DNA from: JANMDU01 sp031418715
GTDB lineage: Bacteria; Pseudomonadota; Gammaproteobacteria; Burkholderiales; Burkholderiaceae_C
Reading direction: 5' to 3'
NCBI GenBank assembly: GCA_031418715.1
Contig: JANOJL010000045.1
Location: forward strand, 186,001 to 250,000
Length of the DNA stretch: 64,000 bases
Shown: positions 1 to 8,526 of the stretch, piece by piece
How positions within the stretch are numbered: the stretch's first letter is position 1
Layout of the letters: every line of letters starts with the position of its first letter
Program-made: the position numbers and the translations under genes
Notes under the pieces: generated by a model
Databases searched by the model: none
Told to the model about the DNA's origin: nothing
Seen by the model: the letters and a program-made list of their open reading frames with translations, nothing else

Positions 1-1
1 A

Positions 2-1039
2 CGAGAGCTCAATGGCTATTTGGAATACCGCCAGCCTAGTAACAACAATTCAGGGCGTGTCTATGCGCGGCTGGCTCGGTTGTCTTTAGCGGCTGCGAAT
101 GCTTCTGATATAGAAGCCACGCTGGATCAGCAACCCAGCAGCATTCCTGCGCTAGATGTGGTGGTGGAAGATTTTGAGCTGAGGGGGCGGCGCATGGGAC
201 GCGTAGAACTGGAGGCCATTAACCGCGAGAGTGCAGGTGTGCGCGAGTGGCGACTTGCGCGCCTGAATGTGAGCTTACCAGAGGCGCAGTTCAATGCATC
301 TGGCAATTGGGCGCAAATAGGTGGTACCAGTCAAAGCGCCAATCGCAGCGAGCGTCGCCGCACAGCGCTCAACTTCAAGCTCGACATTGCTGACTCGGGT
401 GAATTACTCAAACGTTTTGGGCAAGACAAAGTGATTGCGCGCGGGAAAGGCGTGATGCAAGGGCAGATTGCTTGGTTGGGTGCGCCTTGGGCGCTGGATT
501 ACAACAGCATGAGCGGCGGCTTCAATGTGAACGTGGAGTCCGGGCAGTTTTTGAAGGCTGATCCAGGTATTGCTAAGTTGTTGGGTGTGCTCAGCCTGCA
601 ATCTTTGCCGCGCCGGCTGAGTTTGGATTTTCGGGATGTATTCACCGAAGGTTTTGCATTTGATTTCCTGCGTGGCGACGTCAAGATTGAACAGGGCGTG
701 GCGTTTACAAACAACCTGCAAATGAAAGGCGTGAATGCTGCTGTTTTGATGGAAGGCACTGCCAATATTGCCCGCGAAACACAAGACATCAAAGTGGTGG
801 TGGTGCCCGAAATAAATGCAGGTACAGCTTCCTTGGTGGCTACTGTGATCAACCCAGCCATTGGCATAGGCACGTTTTTGGCGCAACTGATTTTGCGCCG
901 CCCCGTGATCGAGGCGGCTACGCAAGAATTTCATCTCACAGGCAGTTGGGCTGAGCCGCAGATTGTGCGCGTCAAGCGCAACAGTATTCCAGCGGCCAGC
1001 CTGCCCGCGCCAGCCACTGAAACTGGAGCCCCAAAATGA
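2..1039 (+). CDS. yhdP: YhdP/AsmA-like envelope protein, C-terminal part (5' truncated by window)
   Basis: The reading frame is open from base 2, so this is the 3' end of a larger gene. About 345 residues are visible. The sequence has the beta-rich, low-cysteine character of the AsmA-like C-terminal domain of the YhdP/TIGR02099 family, which in other bacteria spans well over 1000 residues. It includes a stretch typical of the family end around bases 780-960 (VVVVPEINAGTASLVA, then a VINPAIGIGTFLAQ segment). Family members are inner-membrane anchored, periplasm-spanning proteins thought to carry phospholipids to the outer membrane. The stop overlaps the start of the next gene by four bases (ATGA), so the two are probably co-transcribed. 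Family assignment is by recognition of sequence style, not by a search. Confidence 0.8.
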   Translation, partial: RELNGYLEYRQPSNNNSGRVYARLARLSLAAANASDIEATLDQQPSSIPALDVVVEDFELRGRRMGRVELEAINRESAGVREWRLARLNVSLPEAQFNASGNWAQIGGTSQSANRSERRRTALNFKLDIADSGELLKRFGQDKVIARGKGVMQGQIAWLGAPWALDYNSMSGGFNVNVESGQFLKADPGIAKLLGVLSLQSLPRRLSLDFRDVFTEGFAFDFLRGDVKIEQGVAFTNNLQMKGVNAAVLMEGTANIARETQDIKVVVVPEINAGTASLVATVINPAIGIGTFLAQLILRRPVIEAATQEFHLTGSWAEPQIVRVKRNSIPAASLPAPATETGAPK

Positions 1040-1842
1040 AAGTAGCCGCAATTCAAATGGTCTCAGGCATGGATGCTGGGCGCAATCTGCAAGATGCTCT
1101 TGATTTCATAGCGCTTGGCGCAAAAAAGGGTTGCGAATTGCTTGCCTTGCCTGAGTATTTTTGCCTGCTAGGCGCGCGAGATACCGACAAACTGGCCATC
1201 GCGGAAGACGAAGGCAGCGGCGTACTGCAAGATGCCTTACGCCAAGCCGCACGGCAGCATGGTGTGTGGATCGTCGCTGGTACGCTACCCCTCAAAACCC
1301 ATCAAACAGATCGTGTGTTCAACAGCTGCTTGGTGTTTGACCCGCAAGGCCAACAAGTGGCGCGCTACGACAAGATGCATTTGTTTGCCTTTGACAATGG
1401 CAACGAGCATTACGATGAATCGCGTGTGTTGCAAGCGGGCACGCAAGCGGTGGCCTTTGACTTACCTTCCCAAGATGGCAATCTCTGGCGTGTGGGTTTG
1501 AGTGTCTGTTATGACCTGCGCTTTCCAGAGCTGTATCGCGTACTCAAGGCGGATCTGCTGCTGGTGCCCAGCGCCTTCACCCACACCACTGGCCAAGCCC
1601 ATTGGGAAACTTTGCTACGCGCCCGAGCGATTGAAAACCAAGCTTGTGTGCTCGCACCAGCGCAAGGCGGCATACACGCCAATGGCCGCCAGACTTGGGG
1701 GCATTCGATGGTGATTGACAGTTGGGGGCAGGTACTGGCGCAGCAGATCCAAGGTGCGGCTCTCGTGAGCGCTGAGCTTAACGCGCAGGCCCTGCAACAG
1801 CGCCGCCTGCAGCTGCCCGCATTGGCACACCGCTTGATGTGA
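1036..1842 (+). CDS. Carbon-nitrogen hydrolase (Nit1-like, probable deaminated glutathione amidase)
   Basis: A 268-residue nitrilase-superfamily enzyme with the full catalytic triad: Glu40 in ALPEYF, Lys113 in RYDKMHLF and Cys158 in VGLSVCYDLRFPELYR. The strongly conserved CYDLRFPELYR block and the length fit the Nit1 branch, whose characterised members hydrolyse deaminated glutathione to alpha-ketoglutarate and cysteinylglycine (metabolite repair). An omega-amidase is the main alternative. There is no signal peptide, so it should be cytosolic. The start overlaps the stop of the upstream YhdP-like gene (ATGA), and this pair is common in beta-proteobacteria. Family is certain from the motifs; exact substrate is inferred. 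Confidence 0.88.
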   Translation: MKVAAIQMVSGMDAGRNLQDALDFIALGAKKGCELLALPEYFCLLGARDTDKLAIAEDEGSGVLQDALRQAARQHGVWIVAGTLPLKTHQTDRVFNSCLVFDPQGQQVARYDKMHLFAFDNGNEHYDESRVLQAGTQAVAFDLPSQDGNLWRVGLSVCYDLRFPELYRVLKADLLLVPSAFTHTTGQAHWETLLRARAIENQACVLAPAQGGIHANGRQTWGHSMVIDSWGQVLAQQIQGAALVSAELNAQALQQRRLQLPALAHRLM

Positions 1843-1852
1843 TGCAGCAGGG

Positions 1853-3895
1853 ATGCAACAGGTGATGCCCAGCGCAGACTCGCCAAGCAGGTTGCTCACG
1901 CGGCGCATGGCGTTGTGGCTGGCTTTGTTGCTACTCGTCGCTGGCTTGCTGGCTATGCTGATTTGGCTGGCTGGACGCTACGAAGTCAATCAACAACAAT
2001 CGCGTGTAGAGCGCGATGCGCAAGACGCGGCCAGCGATGTGCGCGCAGGGCTCACGCGCAATGTGCAAAGCTTGCAAGCGCTGCGCACCAGTTTGCCGCT
2101 GTGGAGTGCCGATGCGCAAGATTTGCTACGCAGCCGGCGAGAATTGGCGCGATTGGAGTGGCGCGATGCCAACTTCAAGCTGCTGGCTGCCGGGCAAAGC
2201 CCTTACATCAGCGCAGCGCCATCTCCCATTGCCATCACGCCACGCGACTTACCTTTTGGCGATTTACAACTGAGCTGCGAACGCGCGCGCCGCCAAAGTG
2301 GCCCGGTTTATGCGCCCAGCCATTTCTCGCCGGGTGCGGGCGGGCGCGGGCTAGAGCTGATGGAGCTGTGTTTACCCTTGCTGCAAGCGGGGCAGCACCA
2401 AGGCTTTTTGGTGGCGGTGTATGCACTGGAACCCGTGCTGGTGGAGATGGTTGCTCAGGCCAGTTTGCGCGGCCAAGAGTTGTCGTTCACCGAGCCTGAT
2501 GGCACGCGCTTGGCCATCATGGGCACAGCGCGGCGCAGTGGACGTATGTTCACAGGCCAACAAATTTTAGATTTGCCGGGCAACACCGTGGTGCTGCGAG
2601 TGGACAGCTGGCGCGCCACGCCGGACTTGTTCCCCAATGTGCTCACGGCGATGGTGACGGTGATGTCGTTTGCGTTGATCGGCGTGCTGGTGCTGCTGGG
2701 GCGAGATATCAACCGTCGCTTGCGGGCTGAGCGCGAACTGGCCGATGCGCTAGCATTTCGCAAAGCGATGGAAGACTCTCTCGTGACCGGGCTGCGCGCG
2801 CGCGACATGAGCGGCCACATCCGTTATGTCAACCCAGCGTTTTGCGCGATGACGGGATTTGAGGCGAATGAACTGTTAGGACAAAAAGCGCCGATGCCTT
2901 ATTGGCCACCCGAATTGGTCAATGAATACCAACAACGCCAAGCAATTCGGCTGTCTGGCAACCAGCCTGCCCGCGAAGGCTATGAATCGGTTTTTATGCA
3001 CAGGGACGGTTCGCGCTTTTCGGTGCTCGTGTTTGAAGCGCCGCTGATCGATGCGCTGGGAACGCAAACCGGCTGGATGAGCGCGATTGTCGACATCAGC
3101 GAGCAGCGCCGCATGGAAGAGCTCTCGCGCGCCTCGCAAGAGCGCCTACAGGTCAGCGCGCGCTTGGCCACGATGGGCGAGATGGCTTCGCTGCTGAGCC
3201 ATGAGCTGAACCAACCGCTGGCTGCGATTTCTAGTTTTGCCACAGGCACGGCCAACATGCTGGGCAGTGCCAGTAGTTTGCCCGCTGCCGACGTGGTGCA
3301 TGCGCTCTCACGTATTGCCGAACAGGCCGAACGCGCAGGCAAGGTGATCAAATCTGTGCATGATTTTGTGCGCCGTCGGGAAAGTCGCCATGAAAACGTC
3401 GCACCGCAATCGCTTTTTGATGCGGTGATGCCACTGGTGCAATTACAGGCGCGTAAGCTGTCTGTGCAAGTGGTGCTCGAAGGTTTGCAAGATCAGCCGC
3501 AGGTGAAGGTGGATCGTACGATGGTCGAGCAAGTGTTGCTCAATCTGGCTCGCAACGGCATCCAAGCCATGGAGGCCACGCCTGCCGCGCAGCGTGTGTT
3601 GCGCATTCGGGTGCGCAAGCTCTCGGGTTCACCGCGCTGGCTTGAGTTTTCTGTGGCTGATCTCGGCCAAGGTATCAACGAAGAAACTGCCAAGCAACTG
3701 TTCACACCCTTTTTCTCCACCAAGGCCGAAGGCATGGGGCTGGGCTTGAGTCTGTGCCGCACTGTGGTGGAGCAGCATGGCGGGTTTTTGCATTTTGAGC
3801 CCAACAAACCGTGCGGAACGGTGTTTATCTTCACGCTGCCTGTGGCTTCCACGGATGCGCCACTGCCCAGCGATATGGCAGACTTACCGACATGA
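1853..3895 (+). CDS. Membrane-bound PAS-domain sensor histidine kinase (FixL-like architecture)
   Basis: A 680-residue sensor kinase. A first membrane segment lies at about residues 20-45 and a second at about 260-285, enclosing a roughly 210-residue extracytoplasmic sensor region. Next come a PAS domain (about 300-420, ending with the PAC-like DISEQRRMEEL), a HisKA domain with H-box LLSHELNQPLAAIS (His450) and a HATPase domain with N-box LLNLARNGIQAM and G-boxes VADLGQGI and GMGLGLSL. The H-box style is that of the FixL/DctB/TodS group. The stop overlaps the start of the response regulator (ATGA), so they form a two-component pair. A second in-frame ATG lies at 1865. The ligand cannot be told from sequence. 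Confidence 0.92.
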   Translation: MQQVMPSADSPSRLLTRRMALWLALLLLVAGLLAMLIWLAGRYEVNQQQSRVERDAQDAASDVRAGLTRNVQSLQALRTSLPLWSADAQDLLRSRRELARLEWRDANFKLLAAGQSPYISAAPSPIAITPRDLPFGDLQLSCERARRQSGPVYAPSHFSPGAGGRGLELMELCLPLLQAGQHQGFLVAVYALEPVLVEMVAQASLRGQELSFTEPDGTRLAIMGTARRSGRMFTGQQILDLPGNTVVLRVDSWRATPDLFPNVLTAMVTVMSFALIGVLVLLGRDINRRLRAERELADALAFRKAMEDSLVTGLRARDMSGHIRYVNPAFCAMTGFEANELLGQKAPMPYWPPELVNEYQQRQAIRLSGNQPAREGYESVFMHRDGSRFSVLVFEAPLIDALGTQTGWMSAIVDISEQRRMEELSRASQERLQVSARLATMGEMASLLSHELNQPLAAISSFATGTANMLGSASSLPAADVVHALSRIAEQAERAGKVIKSVHDFVRRRESRHENVAPQSLFDAVMPLVQLQARKLSVQVVLEGLQDQPQVKVDRTMVEQVLLNLARNGIQAMEATPAAQRVLRIRVRKLSGSPRWLEFSVADLGQGINEETAKQLFTPFFSTKAEGMGLGLSLCRTVVEQHGGFLHFEPNKPCGTVFIFTLPVASTDAPLPSDMADLPT

Positions 3896-4533
3896 TGCGC
3901 CCCGTTGACTCTCTTGTGTATATCGTAGATGACGATGCCAGCGTGCGCGAAGCTCTGGCTTGGTTACTGCGTTCGCGCCGCCATTTGCACGAAGGTTTTG
4001 CCAATGCAGAAGATTTTTGGACGCAGATTCAGCGCTCTGCGCCGCGCCAAGCTTGCTGCGTGTTGCTGGATGTGCGCATGCCAGGTATGAGCGGACTGGC
4101 ATTATTTGACAAGATCATCACTCTGCCTTGGGCGCAGACTTTGCCTGTGATTTTTCTCACGGGTCATGCAGATGTACCCACTGCCGTGGATGCGGTGAAG
4201 CGTGGTGCGTTTGATTTTTGTGAAAAACCGTTTTCAGACAATGCTTTGGTTGACCGCATCGAGCAGGCGCTGGCTCTCAGCAACGAAGCGCTGACGAAAC
4301 GCCAAGACCGCCAGCAAATGGATGGGCGTATGAATGAGCTGACCGAGCGCGAACGCGACGTGATGCGCTTGGTGACTCAAGGCCTGCCGAACAAACTGAT
4401 CGCCGATCAACTGCAAATCAGCGTGCGCACCGTGGAAGTTCACCGCGCCCGTGTGTTCGACAAAATGGGTGTGAAATCTGCTGTGGAGTTGGCGAATTTA
4501 CTACAAGCGCCTGCACCAACGGCAAGTATTTGA
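3892..4533 (+). CDS. FixJ/NarL-type response regulator, LuxR HTH
   Basis: A 213-residue regulator that starts at the ATG overlapping the kinase stop codon; an upstream in-frame extension into the kinase gene is a shadow. The receiver domain has the acidic pair in YIVDDD, the phospho-acceptor Asp60 in VLLDVRMPGMSG, Thr in FLTGHAD and Lys in CEKPF. The C-terminal LuxR-type helix-turn-helix begins at LTERERDVMRLV and contains the recognition helix around ISVRTVEVHRARVFDKMG. This is the FixJ architecture. Phosphorylation by the upstream kinase should drive dimerisation and DNA binding. The target genes are not visible. A repeat element follows the stop directly and separates the gene from convergent hisF. 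Confidence 0.93.
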   Translation: MMRPVDSLVYIVDDDASVREALAWLLRSRRHLHEGFANAEDFWTQIQRSAPRQACCVLLDVRMPGMSGLALFDKIITLPWAQTLPVIFLTGHADVPTAVDAVKRGAFDFCEKPFSDNALVDRIEQALALSNEALTKRQDRQQMDGRMNELTERERDVMRLVTQGLPNKLIADQLQISVRTVEVHRARVFDKMGVKSAVELANLLQAPAPTASI

Positions 4534-4600
4534 TACTACATGCTATCTATTTAATAGCAAAGTATGTATACAATATAACGGGTAGTGGCCTAAATCCTCA
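4533..4600 (-). repeat. Interspersed palindromic element, copy 1
   Basis: Read on the minus strand it contains CCGTTATA, then TTGCTATTAAAT and ATAGCA, the same order as the other copies. It fills the gap between two convergent genes, and its distal end supplies the stop codon of hisF (TAG, 4590-4592). Confidence 0.8.
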
Positions 4601-5390
4601 CTGGAATCCCGCGCTCTGCCATGAATTGCTTGGCTTGCTGCACGGTGTATTCGCCATAGTGAAAAATACTGGCCGCGAGCACGGCATCGGCACCGCCTGT
4701 TTGAATGCCGTCGGCCAAATGCTCTAAATTACCCACGCCACCCGAGGCGATCACTGGCACGCTCACCGCATCGCTCACCGCGCGTGTCAGTGCGAGGTCA
4801 AAGCCAGATTTCGTACCGTCGCGATCCATGCTGGTCAGCAAGATTTCGCCTGCGCCGAATTGCACCATTCTCATCGCCCATTTCACCGCATCGAGCCCGG
4901 TGTTTTTACGACCTCCGTGGCTGTACACATCCCAGCCTGTGCCCAGAGGCTGGCCGTTTGCATCGAGACGGGCCTCGTCCTCGAAGCTGCGTTTTTTCGC
5001 GTCAATCGCCACCACGATGCACTGCGAGCCGAATTTTTGTGAGGCTTCAAAGATCACTTCTGGATTGGCAATCGCTGCGGAGTTGAAAGACGTTTTATCA
5101 GCCCCCGCATTGAGTAATCGGCGCACATCAGCAGGCGTGCGCACTCCGCCGCCCACCGTGAGCGGGATGAAGACTTGGCTCGCCACCGCTTCGATGATCG
5201 GCAAGATCAAATCTCGCCCATCGCTGGTAGCGGTGATGTCTAAAAACGTCAATTCATCCGCGCCTTGCTCGTTGTAGCGGGCAGCGATTTCCACCGGATC
5301 ACCCGCATCGCGCAATTCGACGAAATTCACGCCTTTGACGACACGGCCTCCGGTCACATCGAGGCAGGGGATGATACGTTTGGCAAGCAT
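4590..5390 (-). CDS. hisF: Imidazole glycerol phosphate synthase cyclase subunit
   Basis: A 266-residue (beta/alpha)8 barrel that turns PRFAR plus HisH-derived ammonia into imidazole glycerol phosphate and AICAR, joining histidine and purine synthesis. The general acid/base Asp11 is in IIPCLDV and the second catalytic Asp lies in VVAIDAKK. The phosphate-binding loops (VGGGVRT, IASGGVG) are present, and the half-barrel repeat is clear. Length is normal. The gene stands alone here: neither hisH/hisA upstream nor hisI/hisE downstream is in the window, although these genes normally sit together in this group. An accessory block begins 72 bp upstream and a repeat element overlaps its 3' end. Confidence 0.97.
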   Translation of the reverse strand: MLAKRIIPCLDVTGGRVVKGVNFVELRDAGDPVEIAARYNEQGADELTFLDITATSDGRDLILPIIEAVASQVFIPLTVGGGVRTPADVRRLLNAGADKTSFNSAAIANPEVIFEASQKFGSQCIVVAIDAKKRSFEDEARLDANGQPLGTGWDVYSHGGRKNTGLDAVKWAMRMVQFGAGEILLTSMDRDGTKSGFDLALTRAVSDAVSVPVIASGGVGNLEHLADGIQTGGADAVLAASIFHYGEYTVQQAKQFMAERGIPVRI

Positions 5391-5462
5391 AAGCTCTATT
5401 GTCGGTCAGTTTCAGTCAACTGCGCGCCAGCCGAAATCTTGAAATGCTCTGCATACGCAGGC

Positions 5463-6830
5463 TTATTTGGGGGGTGGCAATGCGCAAGCGGTATCTGAAT
5501 TGCCCACATAAGTGGAAATCGTGCCGCGGCGTAATGCAATCCAGTTGTAGACCGGTGTACCTATCCATCGGCTGAAAAAAGGCACATAAAACAGCGGAAC
5601 CATCCACCACTGCCCAGGGACACGTAAGACCACATAACGATAGGCCTCAAACCCACCCAAGATCAGAGGCTCTTGCGAATGGGGTCGCCAAGCTAACAAA
5701 TGCAAGGCCTTTTCCATTGCCTTATGACTGACCCAGGGGGAAGGATTTGTGCGGAAATCGCGCGCCTGGATATGCCCCATGCCGTCAAATGCCAAGAAAA
5801 CCTGCATCGAGCGCTGGCAAAATCCGCAATCACCGTCGTAGATCATCTCCAATCGGCCGATACGTGCCAACCATTGCTGGCGCAACCAAGCGCCTAGATG
5901 ATCCCACCAAGACTGCCGCACAAAGGCCAGATGCCCGCAGAGCATCGTGAAGGAAAAGGCATACAGCCCAAGGAACACGGCAATACCCAGATGCAAGGCC
6001 ACAGCGCCTAGCAATAGCAGCGGACGCGTGATGCGCTGCCAAATCAGAAAGGCAAAGCCAATCTCCAACAGCACCGAACCATAGGTCAACAAATTGACGA
6101 GCCAAAAATGCTCTGCAAAGAAGGCCAAAGCACCATTGTCGTATTCATAATTGGCCAAGGCTCGCCAGACGGCTATTCCTTGCCACCAAGTGTGGCCGAA
6201 GAGCTTTTCCACGCCCGCGTAGAAAAAGAGAATCGCCATTTGCCACTGCACCAACCACAGTACCGCCTGTGCCCAAGCCGATGGCTTAGGCACAGGTCGC
6301 AGCATCAAGCCTTGGCGCTTGGCCAAGCGCAGCTGTCGCACGCGATCCAACGACCACTGCCTTCCCACGGGCGCCAAGCACAACAGCAGCAACAGCGACG
6401 ACATGATGTTGTCCACGCCATAGCGAATGTACGGATTGCGTACCACCAGAGCTAACTGGATCAACAATACGACCCACTTGACCCAAGATGTGCGCCAGCC
6501 AAATAACAAGGCCAAGCCAAACAGCCAAATACCGACATGCACGAGGCTGACAAACCAGCTGTGCCGGAATACATCCAGCAGTGGCTGTAGCAAGACGCTG
6601 CGCACTTGCACTTGATCAATCGGTATCCATGCATGCAGGCCATACAAGTCATCAAACTGATGCCCCAGCAGGCCGTACACGCCGATGAAAGCCATCGCCA
6701 GGCAGATACGCATCGCCTCTAGAGGAGTGGTTGGTATCGGCTTAACCCCCCAACTGGGATGTCTCAACCAAGACCGCAAGCTTCCACGGGGCGGAGTCGT
6801 GGTAGACAATGTGGGGCTCAGCTCGGACAC
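5463..6830 (-). CDS. HTTM-domain membrane protein fused to a DCC thiol-redox domain (SdpB-like)
   Basis: A 455-residue protein in two parts. Residues about 35-320 form a multi-pass membrane region of the HTTM type (the family of the vitamin K-dependent gamma-carboxylase membrane domain and of SdpB), recognisable by VVRNPYIRYGVDNIMS and YAGVEKLFGHTWWQGIAVW. Residues about 325-440 form a DUF393/DCC domain with the signature YDGDCGFCQRS (Cys335 and Cys338), a thioredoxin-like fold predicted to be a thiol-disulfide oxidoreductase. The start is GTG with a strong AGGAG five bases upstream, inside the preceding gene, so translation is coupled (13-base overlap). Stand-alone HTTM and DCC proteins are common. 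Function is unproven; peptide modification or export is inferred from context. Confidence 0.85.
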   Translation of the reverse strand: MSELSPTLSTTTPPRGSLRSWLRHPSWGVKPIPTTPLEAMRICLAMAFIGVYGLLGHQFDDLYGLHAWIPIDQVQVRSVLLQPLLDVFRHSWFVSLVHVGIWLFGLALLFGWRTSWVKWVVLLIQLALVVRNPYIRYGVDNIMSSLLLLLCLAPVGRQWSLDRVRQLRLAKRQGLMLRPVPKPSAWAQAVLWLVQWQMAILFFYAGVEKLFGHTWWQGIAVWRALANYEYDNGALAFFAEHFWLVNLLTYGSVLLEIGFAFLIWQRITRPLLLLGAVALHLGIAVFLGLYAFSFTMLCGHLAFVRQSWWDHLGAWLRQQWLARIGRLEMIYDGDCGFCQRSMQVFLAFDGMGHIQARDFRTNPSPWVSHKAMEKALHLLAWRPHSQEPLILGGFEAYRYVVLRVPGQWWMVPLFYVPFFSRWIGTPVYNWIALRRGTISTYVGNSDTACALPPPK

Positions 6831-7423
6831 AGCTGCTCCTTCATCTCTTCACGCTCCAGATATTCTTCATCGAGGGGGCGTTTGCCTTGCAAATACTCGT
6901 CGGCTCCGAGCACATACTGTATGTCCACCACCAAGCGCACACTTCGCGCGTCGCGGTACAAGGCGCACACATGCAGGGATAGCGCACGCGATACATCCGG
7001 GCTCTCGCTGCGAACCTCGTCTAGCATCGTCGTTATGCGCAGATAGGCCGGATGTTGGCGCGGCAACCATTTCCACATCGCGATCTCGCGTGCCTGGCCA
7101 TCGTTCAGAATCAGGTGCGCAGAGACGACGCGCGCGCGCCCAGGATTGGGTGCAAAAAATGCCCAACTGTGATCGTTGTTCGTTGCACGCAAATAAGGGC
7201 GCATCCATCCATCGAGAGTCTGCTTGCTGTAAAAATCCGGCATCGGCCCCCAGAACAGAGCCAGAGCATGCCAAATAAAGAGCATAGCTGCCATGCACTT
7301 AACGATGACTTGGATAGCAAAATCAACAGAAGAGGTGCTGATCAAACCCTGTTTTATCTGCGCACTCCGCGTGTCAACAACTTCTTCAGCCGCATCGTCG
7401 CTAACGTCGTCTATCGATACCAT
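6818..7423 (-). CDS. DUF5819 / SdpA-like single-pass membrane protein
   Basis: A 201-residue protein with a short cytoplasmic N-terminus, one membrane helix at about residues 36-58 (FAIQVIVKCMAAMLFIWHAL) and an extracytoplasmic domain with NDHSWAFFAPNPGRARVV, the W-x-F-x-P-x-P type signature seen in DUF5819 and SdpA-type proteins. These are regularly encoded beside HTTM proteins, as here, and in Bacillus SdpA and SdpB together are needed to mature the SDP peptide toxin. The 3' end overlaps the HTTM gene by 13 bases. The start codon has only a weak Shine-Dalgarno sequence. Assignment rests on the motif and the neighbour; a low-level family match should be confirmed by profile search. Confidence 0.7.
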   Translation of the reverse strand: MVSIDDVSDDAAEEVVDTRSAQIKQGLISTSSVDFAIQVIVKCMAAMLFIWHALALFWGPMPDFYSKQTLDGWMRPYLRATNNDHSWAFFAPNPGRARVVSAHLILNDGQAREIAMWKWLPRQHPAYLRITTMLDEVRSESPDVSRALSLHVCALYRDARSVRLVVDIQYVLGADEYLQGKRPLDEEYLEREEMKEQLCPS

Positions 7424-7559
7424 CCTACCGCCCGGAAGGCTGATACCTGCATGACTGACAGCACTGAAGTCTTGGGGCTAGGCCCCGGTTTGCGATTTGG
7501 TTTGTCATGTGCCTGCAATCGACATCCGTGGATGAATTAACCAAACAAATATGCCGTCT

Positions 7560-7585
7560 CCTTTCAGCATGATTGTGCTGAAAGG
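7560..7585. terminator. Perfect 10-bp hairpin between the small exported protein and the SdpA-like gene
   Basis: CCTTTCAGCA, a 6-base loop, then TGCTGAAAGG. There is no following T-run on either strand, so it is not a standard strong terminator. On the minus strand it falls after the small exported-protein gene and before the SdpA-like gene, where a partial terminator or RNA-stabilising hairpin would separate high precursor expression from low processing-gene expression. Confidence 0.5.
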
Positions 7586-7656
7586 AATGAACAGCAGGCA
7601 CGCTGAATGAGGATTTCTTTGGCATTCATCGAAAGCCAAGGACGGCCATTTCTACA

Positions 7657-8049
7657 TCAGCGCTGCAAGCCAGGGGCATTCGTTGCGGCATTGCCGGGTG
7701 CCGTACGCGTGGAGGAACCCTGATTCACCATGCCTGACATACCTTTCTTGTCACCGCCTTTGCCTTTGTCATCCATCATGGCCATGCCCTTCTTGTCACC
7801 GCCTTTGCCTTTGTCGTCCATCATGGTCATAGAGCCAGCATTTGGGGGGGAGGTCGATGACTTTGATGCCGCAGCAGTCCCCGGCATCTCTTGAGCAGCC
7901 TGCTGCTGGCCACTGTTCATCGTTTTGCTTCTGCTCAATTTCGGTGCAGGCGCGTCAGCACTTTTATCTTGGGCGTGAACGAATGTCGCTCCGAACAACA
8001 GAGTGATAGAAAAGGCGATAGATGACAGCTTGGTAGTAGATAGAGACAT
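7657..8049 (-). CDS. Small exported protein with tandem MMDDKGKGGDKKGM repeats
   Basis: A 130-residue protein with no family I recognise. The start chosen is the second ATG (8047-8049), because AGGAG lies eight bases upstream of it; a first ATG at 8062-8064 would overlap that site. A clear Sec signal peptide (about residues 1-26, ending VHAQ) predicts export. The mature part is hydrophilic, rich in Gly, Lys, Met, Ser and Asp, has no cysteine, and carries two near-identical 14-residue units MMDDKGKGGDKKGM encoded by a 45-bp period. It is probably disordered. It lies upstream of the SdpA-like and HTTM genes on the same strand and divergent from a secreted subtilase. A precursor peptide, metal-binding protein or envelope protein are all possible. 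Confidence 0.7.
   Translation of the reverse strand: MSLSTTKLSSIAFSITLLFGATFVHAQDKSADAPAPKLSRSKTMNSGQQQAAQEMPGTAAASKSSTSPPNAGSMTMMDDKGKGGDKKGMAMMDDKGKGGDKKGMSGMVNQGSSTRTAPGNAATNAPGLQR
7738..7824 (-). repeat. Two 42-bp near-identical units in the small exported-protein gene
   Basis: Units at 7738-7779 and 7783-7824 (period 45 bp) differ at only a few positions and encode the repeated block rich in Asp, Lys and Gly. Confidence 0.9.
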
Positions 8050-8526
8050 AGAAATACTCCTCATAGGTTAAAAAGTCTTCAAATAGCACACATGAGCATA
8101 TAGATGTTGCAACAAAAGAGGCCTATTCAAAATTGAAACGAAAAGTTATCCCTGCGACTTTTATCACATAAAAATGATAAATGAGCTATGCAAATGTGGC
8201 TCAGCCAGTTACGCTTACATTTTTATGCTTTCAGTTCAATGTTTTGCTTCGACCTCAAGTCCGACCCAAGATAAAGACCCTCTGTCGATTGAACTCTCCC
8301 TCTCAAACGAACGATTCATGCAAGAGCAGCCCCCCATGCATTGGATACCGAACTCATCTGCCCCGTCTTCAACCCCGGGCTTGGTTCATCTGTACCGCAG
8401 TCACGCGATAGCTTCCGAGAAGCTAGGCGCAGGTGCTCATGTTTTTTGCTGAGGTACATCTTGTTCCCTGAACACGCTACACGGTCACGCATCAATTGGC
8501 GTTGCGGCAGTGTTGCTGCGATAAAG
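8050..8526. other. Intergenic region between divergent small exported protein and subtilase
   Basis: About 480 bp hold the 5' regions of two divergently transcribed exported-protein genes. The part at 8080-8190 is AT-rich (for example ATAAAAATGATAAATGAG) and is the likely promoter area. Short open frames on both strands have no signal peptide, ribosome site or recognisable composition and were not called. No regulator site could be defined. Confidence 0.5.

Noticed and set aside
7029..7050. Repeat-core-like CGTTATGCGCAG in the DUF5819-like gene
   Set aside because: No following TGCTAT...ATAGC palindrome; chance match in coding sequence.
8174..8452. Plus-strand 92-residue frame between the small exported protein and the subtilase
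   Set aside because: No ribosome site, no family, overlaps other open frames and the likely promoter area; composition is not gene-like.
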